Source of the DNA: Stenotrophomonas maltophilia
GTDB lineage: Bacteria > Pseudomonadota > Gammaproteobacteria > Xanthomonadales > Xanthomonadaceae
Assembly (NCBI GenBank): GCA_900113425.1
Contig: FOZF01000002.1
Coordinates: forward strand, 513,027-577,026
Direction: 5' to 3'
Length of the DNA stretch: 64,000 nucleotides
Both the position numbers and the translations under genes were made by a program. Positions 56,417 to 64,000 of the stretch are shown here, piece by piece; position 1 is the first letter of the stretch, and each line of letters starts with the position of its first letter. The notes below the pieces were generated by a model. The model ran no database searches and had not been told where the DNA came from. It was given only the letters and a program-made list of their open reading frames with translations.

Positions 56417-57826
56417 ATGAATCGCCTGCGCCACTTTCTGTCCTCGATGGTCGGGCGGCTGTTCGTGATCCTGCTGCTGGGCATGTCGGTGGCGGCGATC
56501 GGCGCGACCATGCTGGCCACCTCCAAGCGGCAGCAGGAGTTCGAGCGGCAGAACCTCAACCGCATCGCCGATCGCCTGCAGGGCTACGTCAACCTGCTCG
56601 ACGGCAATCCCGAGCTGCGCGAGCGCCTGCTGGAAGTGGGCGGGCCGAGCGTGCGCGCGCTGCAGCCCGGTGCGCGCGTGGGACGTGCCGATGCTGCGCT
56701 GATGGAAGTGCTGGAGGACCGCCCGGGCCCGGTCGCGCGGGCGCAGGTGCACTTCACTTCGTTCCGCTCCTGCATTCCCAGGCTGCAGGAACTGCTGCCA
56801 CCGCCGCCGCCCGGCTACCGCAAGCATCCGCGCGAGCGCGATCCGGCGTTCATCCCGCCCAAATGCCGCGCGGTGGACGTCACCCTCAACGACGGTACGT
56901 TGCTGAAGCTGGCACTGGATTCCCCCGCGGTGGCCCACAACGGCATCCTGGCCGTGGACCCGCTGTTCCTGACCCTGCTCGTGCTGGCCATCGCGGTACT
57001 GGCCTACATCGTGGCCCGCATGGCCAGCGCACCGCTGCAGGAGCTGGCCGCCGCCGCCGAGGACCTTGGCGACGACCTGCAGCGCGATCCGCTGCCGCTG
57101 CGCGGTCCGCGTGAAGTGCAGCGCGCCGCCGAGGCCTTCAATGCCATGCAGCACCGCCTGCAGCGCCACCTGGCCGAGCGTACGCAGATGCTGGCGGCGA
57201 TCACCCACGATCTGCAGACACCGCTGACCCGCCTGCGCCTGCGGCTGGAGAACGTGACCGATGAGGCACTGCGCGAGCGCCTGATCGGCGATCTGGCCGC
57301 GATGCAGGCACTGGTCCGCGAAGGCCTGGAGCTGGCCCGAAGTGCCGAGAGCGCCGAGCAGCGCGCTGCACTGGACCTGGATTCGCTGCTGGAGAGCATC
57401 GTCGAGGACACCGCAGAAGGTGGGGCTGACGTCGTCTTCGAGGGCAGGAGCGATGCGGTGCTGATGCTGCGGCCACTGGCGATGCACCGCCTGTTCTCGA
57501 ACCTGGTGGACAACGCGGTGATGTATGGCCAGCGCGTGCGGGTGCGCATCGAGCGGGGCGGCGGCAGCATCACCGTGGTAGTGGCCGACGATGGTCCCGG
57601 CCTGGCCGACGACCAGCTGGAAGCCTTATTCGACCCGTTCGTGCGGGTGGAGACCTCGCGCTCGCGCGAAACCGGCGGGGCCGGGCTGGGCCTGACCATT
57701 GCGCGCGCTCTGGCCGAGAAGGACGGCGCGCGGCTGTGGCTGCGCAACCGTGCCGAGGGCGGACTGGAAGCCGTGGTGCAATGGCCGGCCAGTGCGCAGG
57801 TGGTGGCGCCGGGCCGGGCAGGCTGA
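56417..57826 (+). CDS. Sensor histidine kinase next to macABC
   Basis: Predicted 469-residue membrane kinase. Two membrane segments (about 11-32 and 180-200) flank a 145-residue periplasmic sensor containing a Pro-rich stretch (LPPPPPGYRKHP) and two Cys. Then come HAMP (about 195-250), the HisKA box ITHDLQTPLTRL with the phospho-His near 258, and an ATPase domain (NLVDNAVMYGQ, DDGPGLADDQL, GGAGLGLTIARALAE). It begins 6 nt after the regulator and forms a two-gene operon with it. Confidence 0.92.
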   Translation: MNRLRHFLSSMVGRLFVILLLGMSVAAIGATMLATSKRQQEFERQNLNRIADRLQGYVNLLDGNPELRERLLEVGGPSVRALQPGARVGRADAALMEVLEDRPGPVARAQVHFTSFRSCIPRLQELLPPPPPGYRKHPRERDPAFIPPKCRAVDVTLNDGTLLKLALDSPAVAHNGILAVDPLFLTLLVLAIAVLAYIVARMASAPLQELAAAAEDLGDDLQRDPLPLRGPREVQRAAEAFNAMQHRLQRHLAERTQMLAAITHDLQTPLTRLRLRLENVTDEALRERLIGDLAAMQALVREGLELARSAESAEQRAALDLDSLLESIVEDTAEGGADVVFEGRSDAVLMLRPLAMHRLFSNLVDNAVMYGQRVRVRIERGGGSITVVVADDGPGLADDQLEALFDPFVRVETSRSRETGGAGLGLTIARALAEKDGARLWLRNRAEGGLEAVVQWPASAQVVAPGRAG

Positions 57827-58038
57827 GCAGACGCGGTGGGCTGCATTCCGGCAGGCCCCTCGTAAAAACTGACGCGATAGCCCTGCCTGCAGCACGATAG
57901 GGCGAATGCGTCACCCACGGTAATTGCCTGCGCTGGAAGGCGTTGTACAGGCAGTCGAGGCAATTGCGTCAGCGTTGAATTGCCTGCGCTGCGTGCGGCC
58001 GGTCACCTGAAGCCATCGAAGTTCCTCGCGGATGGCAG
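57827..58038. other. Intergenic region upstream of the PAAR/toxin island with short repeats
   Basis: No gene is seen. AATTGCCTGCGCTG occurs twice in direct orientation (57922-57935 and 57978-57991, 56 bp apart), with an inverted GGCAATT between them at 57959-57965. These could be protein-binding sites controlling the island, or remnants of the junction where it was inserted. I could not assign a promoter. Confidence 0.5.
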
Positions 58039-58200
58039 ATGGCACGGATGTGGATCGTGGTGGGCGACGCCACCACGGGCGGCGGGCGGGTACTGACCGG
58101 ATCGTCGAATACGGATATCGAAGGCAAGGCCGTCGCCTGCGTGGGCGACAAGGCAACGTGCCCGAAGCATGGCGGCGCGTTCGAGCGCCGGCAGCAGTGA
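58039..58200 (+). pseudogene. PAAR-domain fragment, truncated and out of frame with the toxin
   Basis: A 53-codon ORF begins MARMWIVVGDATTGGGRVL and continues through NTDIEGKAVACVGDKATC, the first half of a PAAR domain of the kind that sharpens the type VI secretion spike. The second half of the domain (the later G-x-P-V/A-A-x-x-G-D/H repeat and Cys) is missing; the frame stops after PKHGGAFERRQQ. Its 3' end overlaps the toxin ORF by 32 nt in a different frame. Intact relatives usually carry PAAR and toxin in one chain, so this looks like a deletion with frameshift, though a separately translated short PAAR piece cannot be excluded. Confidence 0.65.
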
Positions 58201-59593
58201 ACCTGTGGAGCGCCACGCCACCGCCCGCGGTTTCGTTGCCCGCGATGCGGTCGCTACGCGCGAGGTCGTGCTGCATTGCCACTACGGCGACCTGGACTGC
58301 ACGCCCGCGCGTGGTGTCAGTTACCGGGCGACCCTGTCCGATGGCCGCGTGCTCAGCGGCCATCTCGATGACGAAGGCCGTGCACGCCTGCCGCAGGTCA
58401 GCGTGGGGCCGGTGCAGGTGATCTACCAGCACGAGGCCGACAGCACCGACTCGCCTGAGATCGAGGCCTGCCGCGAGCGCCTTCGTGCGGCCCTGCAGCG
58501 TATCGTGCAGCAGACCCGGCAGGATTTTGCTGAGGACTGGCGGCAATGGAACAGTGCCAGCGCTGCGCATCAGGCCTTCCTGATGGAACTGAACCGCATC
58601 GAAGGCCAGGCCAGAGGCGCATGGGACTGGGCCAGCGGCAGCGTGGAAGCGGTGTGGCAACTGGCGGTGCTGCGCTTCAAGGCTGATGCGGAACTGCGCG
58701 AACTGAGCGGACTGCTGCTGACGGGCGACTGGGACGGGCTGGATGCACGCATCGCGGGGCATCGTGCAGCAGGCGAGCAGGTGCTGGGCAAGGCCAGTGC
58801 GATCAAGGAGCAGCTGATCCTGCTGTTCGACGACGGCCCGACCTGGCAGCTGTTGGCGGCGTTCCCCGCGGACTGGGCGAAGGCGGTGCCGCCAGACGAG
58901 CTGCAGCAGTTGACCCAGCGCTACGGCAGCCAGTTTGCGCTCGATGTCGTGATCAGCGTGCTGCTGGGCGCGTTCAGCGCAGGCACGGCCGGAACCGCCT
59001 ATGGCGGCGCAACCTGGGCGGCCCGGATCGGGCGGCTGGGGCAGCGTCTGGCAGCGCTGCTGGACGAACTGGGCGAGGCGTTCACCACATTGGCGCGGGC
59101 ATTGCGCTTGCGCAAGCGCCGGCACACGGAAAGCCGGGTGCCGGATGCCGATGGGGTGGTGGAAACCCGGCTGCCGCGCACGCGCGCCGCAGGTGCCGCG
59201 TTCGGCGAGGCGAGGGCGCATCAGGCGATGCTGGACAAGGGCCTGACGCCAGTGGGAAAGACCGATGGCGTGTATCGTCCGGGAGAGAATGGCATCGATG
59301 GGGTCTACAGCCACCCGGATCCGCCGCCTGACTATGTGATCACCGAAGCGAAGTACAACACGGGCCGGTTGGGTGGACCGTACAGGGACGGTACGCGGCA
59401 GATGGATGATGAGTGGGTGAGGAGGCGATTGGACAACAAGGTGGGAAGCCGGAAGGCTGACTCGATCAGAGAAGCGATGAGGCAAGGACGTGTAGAGAAG
59501 GTTCTTGTCAGGTCAGCGGAAGATGGAACATTAGTGATGAAGAAAATCGGCGACACCGGTTCTTTGATCGGCCCGTGGGACGATGGCGCATGA
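58169..59593 (+). CDS. Polymorphic toxin with C-terminal PD-(D/E)xK nuclease domain, PoNe-like
   Basis: Predicted 474 residues. Residues about 25-95 form a beta-rich segment with CTPARGVSYRATLSDGRVLSGHLDDEGRARL, common after PAAR in type VI effectors. A helical middle follows, with a hydrophobic stretch (FALDVVISVLLGAFSAGTAGTAYGG, about 255-280). The C-terminal domain has FGEARAHQAMLDKG (about 344), GIDGVY (Asp377) and VITEAKYN (Glu393-x-Lys395), the D...ExK pattern of PD-(D/E)xK enzymes. With DUF1911-type immunity genes directly downstream, the best match I know is the PoNe DNase family. Base composition turns AT-richer near 59330, as expected for an exchanged toxin tip. The ATG at 58169 lacks a strong ribosome-binding site. 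Confidence 0.8.
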   Translation: MAARSSAGSSEPVERHATARGFVARDAVATREVVLHCHYGDLDCTPARGVSYRATLSDGRVLSGHLDDEGRARLPQVSVGPVQVIYQHEADSTDSPEIEACRERLRAALQRIVQQTRQDFAEDWRQWNSASAAHQAFLMELNRIEGQARGAWDWASGSVEAVWQLAVLRFKADAELRELSGLLLTGDWDGLDARIAGHRAAGEQVLGKASAIKEQLILLFDDGPTWQLLAAFPADWAKAVPPDELQQLTQRYGSQFALDVVISVLLGAFSAGTAGTAYGGATWAARIGRLGQRLAALLDELGEAFTTLARALRLRKRRHTESRVPDADGVVETRLPRTRAAGAAFGEARAHQAMLDKGLTPVGKTDGVYRPGENGIDGVYSHPDPPPDYVITEAKYNTGRLGGPYRDGTRQMDDEWVRRRLDNKVGSRKADSIREAMRQGRVEKVLVRSAEDGTLVMKKIGDTGSLIGPWDDGA

Positions 59594-60363
59594 GTGCGCA
59601 GCGTGACACCCGGATGCTGGAGCCGTACTTCACGGATTGGATCGATTATGACTCCGTGGAGGTGGCGCGTATTGATCATTCAATCGCGACTCGAGCCTAT
59701 CCTCCCAAGGGGTGTGTTCTCGGCGCGTCGGATGTGTCCGGTCGCATCCTTCGTCGGTTGGTCATGCGATTCTCAAGGGGCGACGCTATTGTTTCGCTTC
59801 ATGATGACCTGAACCAGCTGCTTGTTTCGCGTGGGCAGCTTCTGCATCAGTGTGATCAATTGCCTTTGTCGGACCAGAACTATCGCGCACAGTTCGAGGA
59901 TCTTCGTGAAGATCACTACGTCGATCACCTCTGGTGGCTGGCGATCGCCGTCAGCGCCGGTATGGGCTCGACCTACCTTGCGAAGGCCCTCACGCTGATT
60001 GGGAATGCGGGAAAGGATCGACTCTTTGACGAAATCGCGATACTCCTGGTTGAAAACGGAAGAGTTCCGGGGAAGCAGGTGCTGTATCGCCAGTACCTCC
60101 CGCTGATGGAAGCAATCGCCTCACCCTCGGACCGGCCCGGGCTCGTAAAGAAATTCCTGGACGGCTGGTACGCAGGCAGCCGCAACGTGTATTGGCACGG
60201 GAATCACCGTGACGATGACAGCGGCTACATGGGCTACTGGGCCTTCGAGGCCGCGCTGGTCGTGATGCTGTTCGATATCGACGATTCGGGCTTCCGCGAC
60301 CACGAGTACTATCCGGCCGATCTGGTGGCCTATTACAGGCGTCGTACTGGCGCAGGAATCTGA
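59590..60363 (+). CDS. DUF1911-type immunity protein (PoNi-like), intact copy
   Basis: Predicted 257-residue cytoplasmic protein. The N-terminal half begins SAQRDTRMLEPYFTDWIDYD and the C-terminal half has GYWAFEAALVVMLFDIDD and DHEYYPADLVAYYR, the hallmark of DUF1911, the family identified as PoNi immunity to PoNe DNases. The ATG overlaps the toxin stop (ATGA), which couples antidote to toxin. It is AT-richer than the genome up to about 60075, then changes sharply to typical GC at the point where it becomes nearly identical to the next copy. Confidence 0.85.
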   Translation: MSAQRDTRMLEPYFTDWIDYDSVEVARIDHSIATRAYPPKGCVLGASDVSGRILRRLVMRFSRGDAIVSLHDDLNQLLVSRGQLLHQCDQLPLSDQNYRAQFEDLREDHYVDHLWWLAIAVSAGMGSTYLAKALTLIGNAGKDRLFDEIAILLVENGRVPGKQVLYRQYLPLMEAIASPSDRPGLVKKFLDGWYAGSRNVYWHGNHRDDDSGYMGYWAFEAALVVMLFDIDDSGFRDHEYYPADLVAYYRRRTGAGI

Positions 60364-60478
60364 TGGTCAGGCGGCTCAGATGTTTGCACCGCGTGCGGGG
60401 ACGAATCGAACGCGGCGGCGATGGGATCAGCCGGCGGACGCGTTGTCGGTCCAACATCAATCTGATCGGTGGCTTACG

Positions 60479-61245
60479 ATGTTGCGGGATACCAAGAAGT
60501 CATATGACTACTTCTCGGAAAAAATAGCTTTTCAGTCGCGATTCATTCTTGGCTTCGTGTCTGGTATTCGAGAAGGGCGCTACCCTTCTGAGGGGGGGCT
60601 CAAGTGCTCAGGCAGCATTTTTACCAAGCAGCTTCACGTGATGGTGATGCGTTACTCGAGGGGAGATGACATCGGTGGCCTGTCTGCAGATCTGGACGAG
60701 GTTCTCGCCGCTAGAGTCAGGATCAGGCGATACGCAGACGGGCTTCCTTTGGAAGGCCAAGCAACCCGATCTCTGTGGGAGGAGCTGCGACTGGATAGAT
60801 ACGTCCAGTACCTTTGGTGGTTGGCATTCACGGTTGCAGTTGGAGCTTCGCGCGACTATCTGCATGAAATGTGGGTATTGATAGGCAATACGGGGAAGGA
60901 CAAACTTCTCGACAGCGTTGCCGTTGCTTCGGGCGGAGCAAAAAGGTCCATCCCCGATCAATTGCTGTATCGGCACTACCTCCCGCTCATGGAAGCAATC
61001 GCCTCACCCTCGGACCGACCCGGGCTCGTAAAGAAATTCCTGGACGGCTGGTATGCAGGCAGCCGCAACGTGTACTGGCACGGCAACCACCGTGACGACG
61101 ACAGCGGCTACATGGGCTACTGGGCCTTCGAGGCCGCGCTGGTCGTGATGCTGTTCGACATCGACGATTCGAGCTTCCGCGACCACGAGTACTATCCGGC
61201 CGATCTGGTACCCATTACAGGCGTCGTTCTGGCGACAGGACGTAG
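60479..61245 (+). pseudogene. Second DUF1911-type immunity gene, mosaic and frameshifted at the 3' end
   Basis: The reading frame starts MLRDTKKSYDYFSEKIAFQS, typical of DUF1910/1911 proteins. Its first 160 residues are only distantly similar to the upstream copy, but from about 60964 to 61210 the DNA is nearly identical to 60081-60327: I count 11 differences in about 245 bases and no gap. Just after HEYYPADLV it lacks one base relative to copy 1, so the native end (YYRRR plus a few residues, stop at 61243-61245) is lost. The frame then reads through meaningless sequence to 61477. A product of about 332 residues with an altered tail could still be made. Confidence 0.75.
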
Positions 61246-61634
61246 CTGTCCCTCCGCAGAGGCGCCAGGCGTGGGGCCTTCTGGACCGGCCTGTGGTCAC
61301 CGCCTGGGCTCGGGAAGGTCTGCCGGACCACGCCCTTCCGCCAGAAATCCGTACCGCCTGCACGGCTGGACCAGAATGCCTGCCGTTGCTGCCCGGGGGG
61401 AGGAGGATGGCTGGGCAGGCGCGGCGGGCTGGCGTTTGCCCTATCATTCGCGCATCTCCCCAGACGCCCCCCGATGAGCCAGCCTGTTCCCGTCGGCATG
61501 CCGCCCCGCGCTGCCTGGGCATTTCCCCCTGCCGCCCCGCCTGGCCGCAGTACCCGGCCGCCACTGCTGCGGTGATGGGCGGGCAGGGGGACGACGGGCG
61601 CTGGGTGGAGCGTCACGCGTGGGACTGGAGGGCG
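61246..61634. other. Non-coding or uncertain stretch before the propeller sensor gene
   Basis: Most of it is overrun by the frameshifted immunity frame. A TATCAT at 61442-61447 could be a -10 box but lacks a good -35. A 33-codon ORF (61474-61575) ends in TGATG, sharing a base with an in-frame ATG (61575) of the downstream gene. Its sequence is Pro/Arg-rich and I see no reason to call it a gene. Confidence 0.4.
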
Positions 61635-64000
61635 GTGCTACGACACAGCCTCCTGTGGCTGCTGCTGGCTGCAGCATTGCCGTTGCATGCACAGAGCGGT
61701 GCACCGCCGCTGCGCGACTACGCCATCGATGTGTGGACCTCGCGCAACGGCCTGCCGCACAACTCGCTGCGCGACATCGCGCAGACGCCGGAAGGCCATC
61801 TCTGGTTTGCCACCTGGGAAGGCCTGGTGCGCTACAACGGCCTGGATTTCACCGTGTTCGACCGCAGCACGCGGCCCGGGCTGCGCGATAACGGTATCGG
61901 CGCGTTGTTCGTCGACCGTCAGGGCGGGCTGTGGATCAGCGACTCGCGCGGCAATGTCAGCCGACGTGGCAGTGATGGCCAGTGGCGTGTGTGGGAGCAC
62001 CAGCCCGATACTCCGCAGGTGCTGATCCAGTCGATGCAGATGGACAGCCAGGGGCGTCTGTGGCTGCTCTACGAAGGCAAGGGCCTGGGTTATCTCGCGC
62101 CGGACAAAGGCCTTGTCTACCAGGCCCCGGCTGCCGATCTGCCGATGGCGATGAGCTTCACCAAACTGGTGGTGGATGCGCAGGATCGGGTCTGGGTCGG
62201 CACGCTCGATGGCCTGGTACTGCGTGACAACGACGGCGTGCTGAAGCGCGCGCCCGCCGCCTGGGGGCTGGGCGCGGGCAGTGGCCTGTCCTGGCCGTAC
62301 CGGGCGCCGGACGGTGCGCTGTGGATCGTGGCGGGCGAGCGCCTGTACCGGGTCGAGGATGACCGGCTGGTGCTGGTGCACCGGCTGCCGGGCCAGCTGC
62401 ACCTGACCTCGATGCTGCAGGACCGCCACGGTGATCTCTGGCTGGGCACCGAGAACCAGGGTCTGCTGCGCATTTCCTCGCATGGACTGGAGCGGCTGCC
62501 TGCGGGCCTGAGCCTGCCGGGCGGGCGCGTGGTGAGTCTGCGCGAGGATGATGAAGGCAGCATCTGGGTGGGGGCCAACGGCGGCCTGTACCGCCTGCGC
62601 GAGACCTTGTTCAGCAGTTACACCGAGCGCGATGGGCTCAGCGGCGACTACGTGCGCACCGTGCTGGAAGATCGTGACCGCCAGCTGTGGGTGGGCAGTG
62701 CCAGTGGCCTGGATCGACAGAGTACTGATGGCCGTTTCCAGGCCATGCCGCTGCACAACCGTGGTGGCAAGGCGCCGTCGGTGCTGAGCCTGGCGCAGGG
62801 GCCGGACGGCGATCTCTGGGTGGGAACCTTCGGTGACGGTGTCTACCGCCTGTCCCGGGACGGCCGCCTGCGCCACAACTACGCCGCCGACGATGGCATG
62901 CCCGGTGGCAATATCCGCGCGATCAGCGTGGATTCGAGCGGGGCGGTCTGGGCCGGAACGCAGAAGGGAGTGGTGCGCATCGACGGTGACCGGGTGCAGG
63001 TGTCGCCGGTTGCGGGCATGCCGACCGGCCTGATCACAGCGCTGGAACACGATCACCAGGGCAACCTGTGGATCGGCACGATCGAGGGCATCCGCGTGCT
63101 GCGCGGCAACCGTGTGCAGGCGATCGATCTGGCGCCGCTGGGGGGCGGACGCAGTGTGTTCGGCTTCCACCAGCTGGGTGACGCGATGTGGATCAGCAGT
63201 GATCGTGGCCTGTACCGCTGGCAGGGCGGGCGGCTGGCCCGTGTCGGCCTGGAGCAGGGCATGCCGGTCGACGCGGTGTTCCAGCTGGTGCCCGACCGGC
63301 TGGGCAACGTATGGATCAGCAGCAACCGTGGCGTGCTGCGCACCGACATGGCGACCCTCAATGCGGTGGCCGACGGCCGCGCGCCGCGGGTGAGCGTGGA
63401 GCGCTACAACGAGATCGATGGCATGGCCAATGCACAGGCCAATGGCAGCTCTGGGCCATCGGCGATCCTGCGCCAGGATGGCACCTTCTGGGTGGTCACC
63501 GCGGGCGGCCTCAGTACGGTCGACCCGCAGCGCCTGCAGCGCTTCCGCGAACGGCGGGCACCGCCAGCGGCGATCGAGAACGTGCAGGTGGACGGCGCGC
63601 CGGTGCACTGGGAGGGTGCCGAACGCAATCTGATTCCCGGTGGTCGTCGCCTCGCGGTGAGCTATGTCGGCCTGAGCTACCTGATGTCGGACCGGATCCG
63701 CTACCGCACGCGCCTGGATGGACTGGACAGCGGCTGGGTCGAGCGTGGCCCACAGCGCAGCGTGGAGTTCGTTGGCCTGCCACCGGGCGATTACACGCTG
63801 CACGTGGCCGCCGCGCACCCGAGTGGCGCCTGGGGCCAGCAGGAAGCCGTCTGGAGCTTCAGCGTGGAGCCGTTCTGGTGGCAACGGCGCAGCGTGCAGG
63901 CGCTGGGTGGCATGCTGCTGCTGGCCGGGCTGGTGGCGCTGTACCGCTTGCTGCTGCAGCAGCTGAAGGCCAGCAACCTGCGTCTGGCCCGCCGCGTGGA
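61635..64000 (+). CDS. Two-component-type beta-propeller sensor, 3' end outside window
   Basis: At least 788 residues, still open at 64000. A signal peptide (LRHSLLWLLLAAALPLHAQ) is followed by DYAIDVWTSRNGLPHNSLRDI and about a dozen Reg_prop repeats with W-x-G or W-x-A motifs (GHLWFATWEGLVRYNG, GDLWLGTENQGLLRI, GNLWIGTIEGIRVLRG). These form paired periplasmic propellers. A Y_Y_Y domain (about 665-745) and a membrane helix (SVQALGGMLLLAGLVALYRLLL) follow, then the start of a cytoplasmic coiled coil. The output domain is off the edge; in xanthomonads it is often GGDEF, otherwise histidine kinase. GTG 61635 is the tentative start; ATG 61575 is the alternative. Confidence 0.85.
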   Translation, partial: MLRHSLLWLLLAAALPLHAQSGAPPLRDYAIDVWTSRNGLPHNSLRDIAQTPEGHLWFATWEGLVRYNGLDFTVFDRSTRPGLRDNGIGALFVDRQGGLWISDSRGNVSRRGSDGQWRVWEHQPDTPQVLIQSMQMDSQGRLWLLYEGKGLGYLAPDKGLVYQAPAADLPMAMSFTKLVVDAQDRVWVGTLDGLVLRDNDGVLKRAPAAWGLGAGSGLSWPYRAPDGALWIVAGERLYRVEDDRLVLVHRLPGQLHLTSMLQDRHGDLWLGTENQGLLRISSHGLERLPAGLSLPGGRVVSLREDDEGSIWVGANGGLYRLRETLFSSYTERDGLSGDYVRTVLEDRDRQLWVGSASGLDRQSTDGRFQAMPLHNRGGKAPSVLSLAQGPDGDLWVGTFGDGVYRLSRDGRLRHNYAADDGMPGGNIRAISVDSSGAVWAGTQKGVVRIDGDRVQVSPVAGMPTGLITALEHDHQGNLWIGTIEGIRVLRGNRVQAIDLAPLGGGRSVFGFHQLGDAMWISSDRGLYRWQGGRLARVGLEQGMPVDAVFQLVPDRLGNVWISSNRGVLRTDMATLNAVADGRAPRVSVERYNEIDGMANAQANGSSGPSAILRQDGTFWVVTAGGLSTVDPQRLQRFRERRAPPAAIENVQVDGAPVHWEGAERNLIPGGRRLAVSYVGLSYLMSDRIRYRTRLDGLDSGWVERGPQRSVEFVGLPPGDYTLHVAAAHPSGAWGQQEAVWSFSVEPFWWQRRSVQALGGMLLLAGLVALYRLLLQQLKASNLRLARRV

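Noticed and set aside
61246-61477. C-terminal extension of the second immunity protein
   Set aside because: It exists only because of a one-base loss; the sequence is out-of-frame GC-rich noise, and the restored frame stops at 61245.
61474-61575. 33-codon ORF ending in TGATG at the sensor gene
   Set aside because: Pro/Arg-rich, no ribosome-binding site or conservation evidence, and the sensor start itself is uncertain.
61638-63884. Long open frame on the minus strand opposite the propeller sensor
   Set aside because: It is antisense to a clear Reg_prop gene, has His/Arg/Gln-rich low-information sequence and arises from high GC at third positions. Other long antisense frames (23327-26179, 46942-49878, 29657-31618, 5475-7280) were dropped for the same reason.

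Overview
The window reads as chromosome of a Stenotrophomonas maltophilia-complex bacterium (Xanthomonadaceae). The evidence is high GC, the xanthomonad order of the envelope and translation genes, emrRCAB- and macABC-type efflux operons laid out as in S. maltophilia, and many short GC-rich palindromes carrying GTAG (core GGTAGCGCCGGGCCATGCCC) that match the SMAG repeat family of that species. No rRNA, CRISPR array or insertion sequence was seen.

Bases 1-16,765, minus strand: a housekeeping block. Transcribed right to left it is rpsB, tsf, an HDOD-GGDEF signalling gene, pyrH, frr, uppS, cdsA, dxr, rseP, bamA, lpxD, fabZ, lpxA, lpxB and rnhB. It joins translation factors, isoprenoid, phospholipid and lipid A synthesis, and outer-membrane assembly. 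Many junctions overlap by 4 nt. skp, which lies between bamA and lpxD in E. coli, is absent.

Bases 16,737-22,451, minus strand: a chaperone-usher fimbrial operon with spore-coat-U type subunits, placed between rpsB and map. It holds a major subunit, a frameshifted chaperone, an usher, a two-domain tip subunit, a 79-residue mini-subunit-like protein and a second, intact chaperone.

Bases 22,692-36,206: map, glnD, dapD (with an unusual Lys/Ala/Pro-rich N-terminal tail), an unknown gene, an ArsC/Spx-like gene, dapE, asnB, a CPA2 antiporter, a penicillin-acylase-family gene on the minus strand, and a bacterioferritin-like ferritin. Upstream of asnB is what looks like a complete peptide-leader attenuator: a 32-codon ORF with seven Asn codons, an exact 13-nt antiterminator segment and a strong intrinsic terminator. 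I consider this the most interesting element of the window.

Bases 36,308-57,826: parC, an AraC regulator, the emrR-emrC-emrA-emrB efflux operon, three identical tRNA-Leu(CAG) genes around a lysR/tauE pair, rnr, a GFA-family gene, rlmB, the macA-macB-macC efflux operon (minus strand) and a divergent two-component system.

Bases 58,039-64,000: an accessory island with a truncated PAAR ORF, a polymorphic toxin whose C-terminus looks like the PoNe DNase (PD-(D/E)xK fold), a DUF1911 (PoNi-like) immunity gene, a second mosaic and frameshifted immunity copy, and finally the 5' part of a beta-propeller sensor gene that runs off the window.
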